Assembly (NCBI GenBank): GCA_938048505.1
Contig: CALIUX010000056.1
Coordinates: forward strand, 1-6,762
Origin: an uncultured Pseudomonadales bacterium
GTDB lineage: Bacteria; Pseudomonadota; Gammaproteobacteria; Pseudomonadales; Cellvibrionaceae
Reading direction: 5' to 3'
DNA length: 6,762 nt
The translations under genes were made by a program, and so were the position numbers. Positions 4,888 to 6,762 of the stretch are shown piece after piece. The notes beneath the pieces were generated by a model. The model was not told where the DNA came from. It did no database searches and was given only the letters and a program-made list of their open reading frames with translations. Each line of letters begins with the position of its first letter. The first letter of the stretch is position 1.

Positions 4888-6762
4888 CTAATGAATGTCT
4901 CGCCAATATTCTCGGCTCAGTAATACTGCACAAATCAAAAAGAGACAGAGATAAATTAAAACTCTAATACCCATTGCATGCCTTTTTTCTGCAACAGGGT
5001 CACCAACGTACTCTAAAAAATTGACTAGATCATTCATGTTTTGGCGGTATTCGTCAGGCGTCATTGTACCGGAGGCGCCCTTTACTTCTAATACATCGCA
5101 AGTATTGAGCAATGCCTTGGATGCTTCATCATTTGAAGTACATTCCTGCAAACCCTGCAAACCCTGCAAGCCAGCCAATACATGTGGCATCGCTACATCC
5201 GCTGAAACCTGATTATTCACACCGGTTAGGCGCGTACCATCCTGATAAAAAGAGAGCAAAAATGTTAGCAGCCAATCAGGGTCACGCGCGCGCGCGACCA
5301 GACTTAAATCAGGAGGTGTAACGCCAAACCCTCTTTTTGCTGCATCCGAGCTGACCGTTGCAGTCATATAATCGCTGAGCTTTTTTTCTTGGCTGGGTTG
5401 ATCAGAAAAAAGAAACTGCGTTTTCATTATCGGCGCATCAATGGCTAAGTCGCTGGCGACCTGCTGAAAACGTACATACTGCAATGAATGACATGCAAGA
5501 CAGTACTGACCAAATAACAATGCGCCATTTTGTAATGAGCTAACATCATTACGATCACCCGTGTATTTTTCGCAAGGCACAGCCCCACATTCATCACCTG
5601 CTGCTACAGCACTAAGCGGTATGACAACCAAGCAGGCAAACAGTAATAGCGCGCCCGCTACCCATTTTTTACCCATGCCTTTTTTCTGCACGCGATCAGG
5701 AACGCTGCGGTAGCTTTCGCGTACCGTCCAAAACGGCATTGCAAAGAAGTAAGCAAAGTAGAGCAGCGTGCAAACTTGTGCCAAAGCAGTACGGGCAGGT
5801 GTAGGTTCCTGAATACCCAAACGACCCAACACAACAAAGACTGCCGCAAAGGTGATTAATGCAATTCGGCTTATATTGCCTTTATAACGCAATGATTTAA
5901 CGGGGCTACGATCAAGCCAAGGAAGAACAAACAAGACAGCAATGGCAGCGCCCATCGTCATTACACCCAACAGCTTTGAATCAAGCGGGCCTAAATCAAA
6001 CGTCACCGCTCGCAACATGGCATAGAAGGGTGTGAAGTACCAAACGGGTGCAATATGATCAGGCGTTTTTAAATTATTAGCCGGTTCAAAGTTTGCGTAC
6101 TCTAAAAAATACCCGCCCATTTCGGGAGCAAAGAAAATAATACTGCAAAAGACAAATAGAAAAACAATCACACCCACCAGATCACGCACGGTATAAAACG
6201 GATGAAACGGTACGCCGTCTTTAGGGATGCCTTGTGCATTTTTGTGTTGTTTAATATCCACTCCGTCAGGGTTATTGGAGCCCACCTGGTGCAGCGCAAC
6301 AATGTGTAAAACAACAAGTCCGACTAGCGCGAGCGGGATTGCAATCACATGTAGCGCAAAAAAACGGCTGAGCGTTGCGCCCGATACAAGATAATCGCCC
6401 CTCACCCAAATAGCCAAGTCTTCACCAACAAACGGGATGACGCCCAGTAGGTTGATAATGACCTGAGCCCCCCAGTAGCTCATTTGCCCCCACGGCAACA
6501 CATACCCCATGAAAGCCTCAGCCATGAGCAAGACATATAGCAACATGCCAAATATCCAAACTAGCTCACGGGGTGATTTGTAAGAGCCATATAAAAGGCT
6601 CCTAAACATATGAAGATAAATGACAATAAAAAATGCCGATGCACCCGTCGAGTGCATGTACCGCAATAACCACCCGTAGGGCACTTCACGCATAATGTAT
6701 TCGATCGAGGCAAACGCGCCTTCAACCGTCGGCACATAATGCATTGTCAGCCAGATGCCCGT
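4888..6762 (-). CDS. petBC: Fused cytochrome b / cytochrome c1 of the ubiquinol-cytochrome c reductase (bc1) complex, 5' end outside window
   Basis: One unbroken frame encodes most of cytochrome b followed by complete cytochrome c1. Six residues (TGIWLT) precede the first ATG (6744) and continue cytochrome b, so the true start lies beyond the window. Numbering from that Met: the likely haem-b ligands are His31/His45 and His132/His147, the Qo-site motif is PVWY (233-236), and several membrane helices run to about residue 340. The c1 part begins near Met357 with a signal-peptide-like stretch (358-382) ending SAVAAG, then the haem c site CLACH (415-419), probable axial Met519 in MPHVL, and a C-terminal anchor helix (about 592-610). 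The complex oxidises quinol in the inner membrane and reduces cytochrome c. Most gammaproteobacteria have separate petB and petC. The known fused precedent is fbcH of Bradyrhizobium japonicum, whose precursor is cleaved into b and c1. Cleavage at the internal signal peptide is expected here by inference. Confidence 0.93.
   Translation of the reverse strand, partial: TGIWLTMHYVPTVEGAFASIEYIMREVPYGWLLRYMHSTGASAFFIVIYLHMFRSLLYGSYKSPRELVWIFGMLLYVLLMAEAFMGYVLPWGQMSYWGAQVIINLLGVIPFVGEDLAIWVRGDYLVSGATLSRFFALHVIAIPLALVGLVVLHIVALHQVGSNNPDGVDIKQHKNAQGIPKDGVPFHPFYTVRDLVGVIVFLFVFCSIIFFAPEMGGYFLEYANFEPANNLKTPDHIAPVWYFTPFYAMLRAVTFDLGPLDSKLLGVMTMGAAIAVLFVLPWLDRSPVKSLRYKGNISRIALITFAAVFVVLGRLGIQEPTPARTALAQVCTLLYFAYFFAMPFWTVRESYRSVPDRVQKKGMGKKWVAGALLLFACLVVIPLSAVAAGDECGAVPCEKYTGDRNDVSSLQNGALLFGQYCLACHSLQYVRFQQVASDLAIDAPIMKTQFLFSDQPSQEKKLSDYMTATVSSDAAKRGFGVTPPDLSLVARARDPDWLLTFLLSFYQDGTRLTGVNNQVSADVAMPHVLAGLQGLQGLQECTSNDEASKALLNTCDVLEVKGASGTMTPDEYRQNMNDLVNFLEYVGDPVAEKRHAMGIRVLIYLCLFLICAVLLSREYWRDIH
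5145..5171. repeat. Three tandem 9-bp repeats inside the cytochrome c1 coding region
   Basis: CCTGCAAAC occurs at 5145-5153 and 5154-5162, with a third copy, CCTGCAAGC, at 5163-5171. On the coding (minus) strand they encode the peptide LQGLQGLQ (residues 526-533), just after the axial-methionine segment MPHVL. The frame is kept, since each unit is three codons. Confidence 0.85.
5285..5296. repeat. (CG)6 dinucleotide run in the cytochrome c1 coding region
   Basis: Six CG units in a row, extended by CA on the left, make 14 bases of strict alternation. They encode the Ala-Arg-Ala-Arg part of VARARDPD on the minus strand. This is a short run that could slip during replication; the surrounding gene is otherwise of balanced composition. 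Confidence 0.8.

Noticed and set aside
5658..5849. Separate 63-residue minus-strand frame overlapping the b/c1 junction
   Set aside because: It is a frame-shifted shadow of the cytochrome b end. It matters only because its last residues show where cytochrome b would stop if one A were lost from the junction run.
6035..6046. PVWY in place of PEWY at the cytochrome b Qo site as a missing catalytic residue
   Set aside because: PVWY is an established natural variant in beta- and gammaproteobacterial cytochrome b, so it is a lineage marker rather than a defect.

Overview
The window looks like chromosomal DNA from a gammaproteobacterium, possibly a marine or environmental one. The gene content is housekeeping: yicC divergent from rph, and cytochrome bc1 genes followed by sspB. 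The cytochrome b Qo-site motif reads PVWY, a variant known from beta- and gammaproteobacteria. Base composition is balanced to AT-leaning and even throughout. I see no insertion sequence, phage gene, CRISPR array, tRNA or rRNA. The genus cannot be fixed from this sequence.

Layout, left to right. (1) 1-234, plus strand: the 3' end of an unrecognised gene, convergent with yicC. (2) 297-1157, minus strand: yicC, divergent from rph (1346-2080, plus strand) across a 188-bp spacer with a 7-bp inverted repeat and a candidate rph promoter. (3) 2220-2711, minus strand: an uncharacterised 163-residue protein with a strong ribosome binding site. (4) 2712-3011: a divergent control region with a near-consensus Fur box. 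(5) 3012-3752, plus strand: an Sfp/EntD-type 4'-phosphopantetheinyl transferase. It converges on a small DEDDh 3'-5' exonuclease (3749-4255, minus strand); one CTAG supplies both stop codons. (6) 4361-4765, minus strand: sspB. (7) 4888-6762, minus strand: the 3' part of a gene encoding cytochrome b and cytochrome c1 as one continuous reading frame, running off the right edge.

Functionally, YicC and RNase PH are both RNA-processing enzymes. The phosphopantetheinyl transferase, behind a Fur box, is the kind of enzyme that activates carrier proteins for siderophore synthesis, although no siderophore genes are in view. The bc1 complex carries electrons from quinol to cytochrome c, and SspB delivers ssrA-tagged proteins to ClpXP.

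The points most worth a second look are the in-frame cytochrome b/c1 fusion with a six-A run at its junction, the absence of sspA between the bc1 genes and sspB, and the Cys/His-rich unknown protein that shares its upstream region with the Fur-box-controlled transferase. Nothing here amounts to a clearly new multi-gene system.
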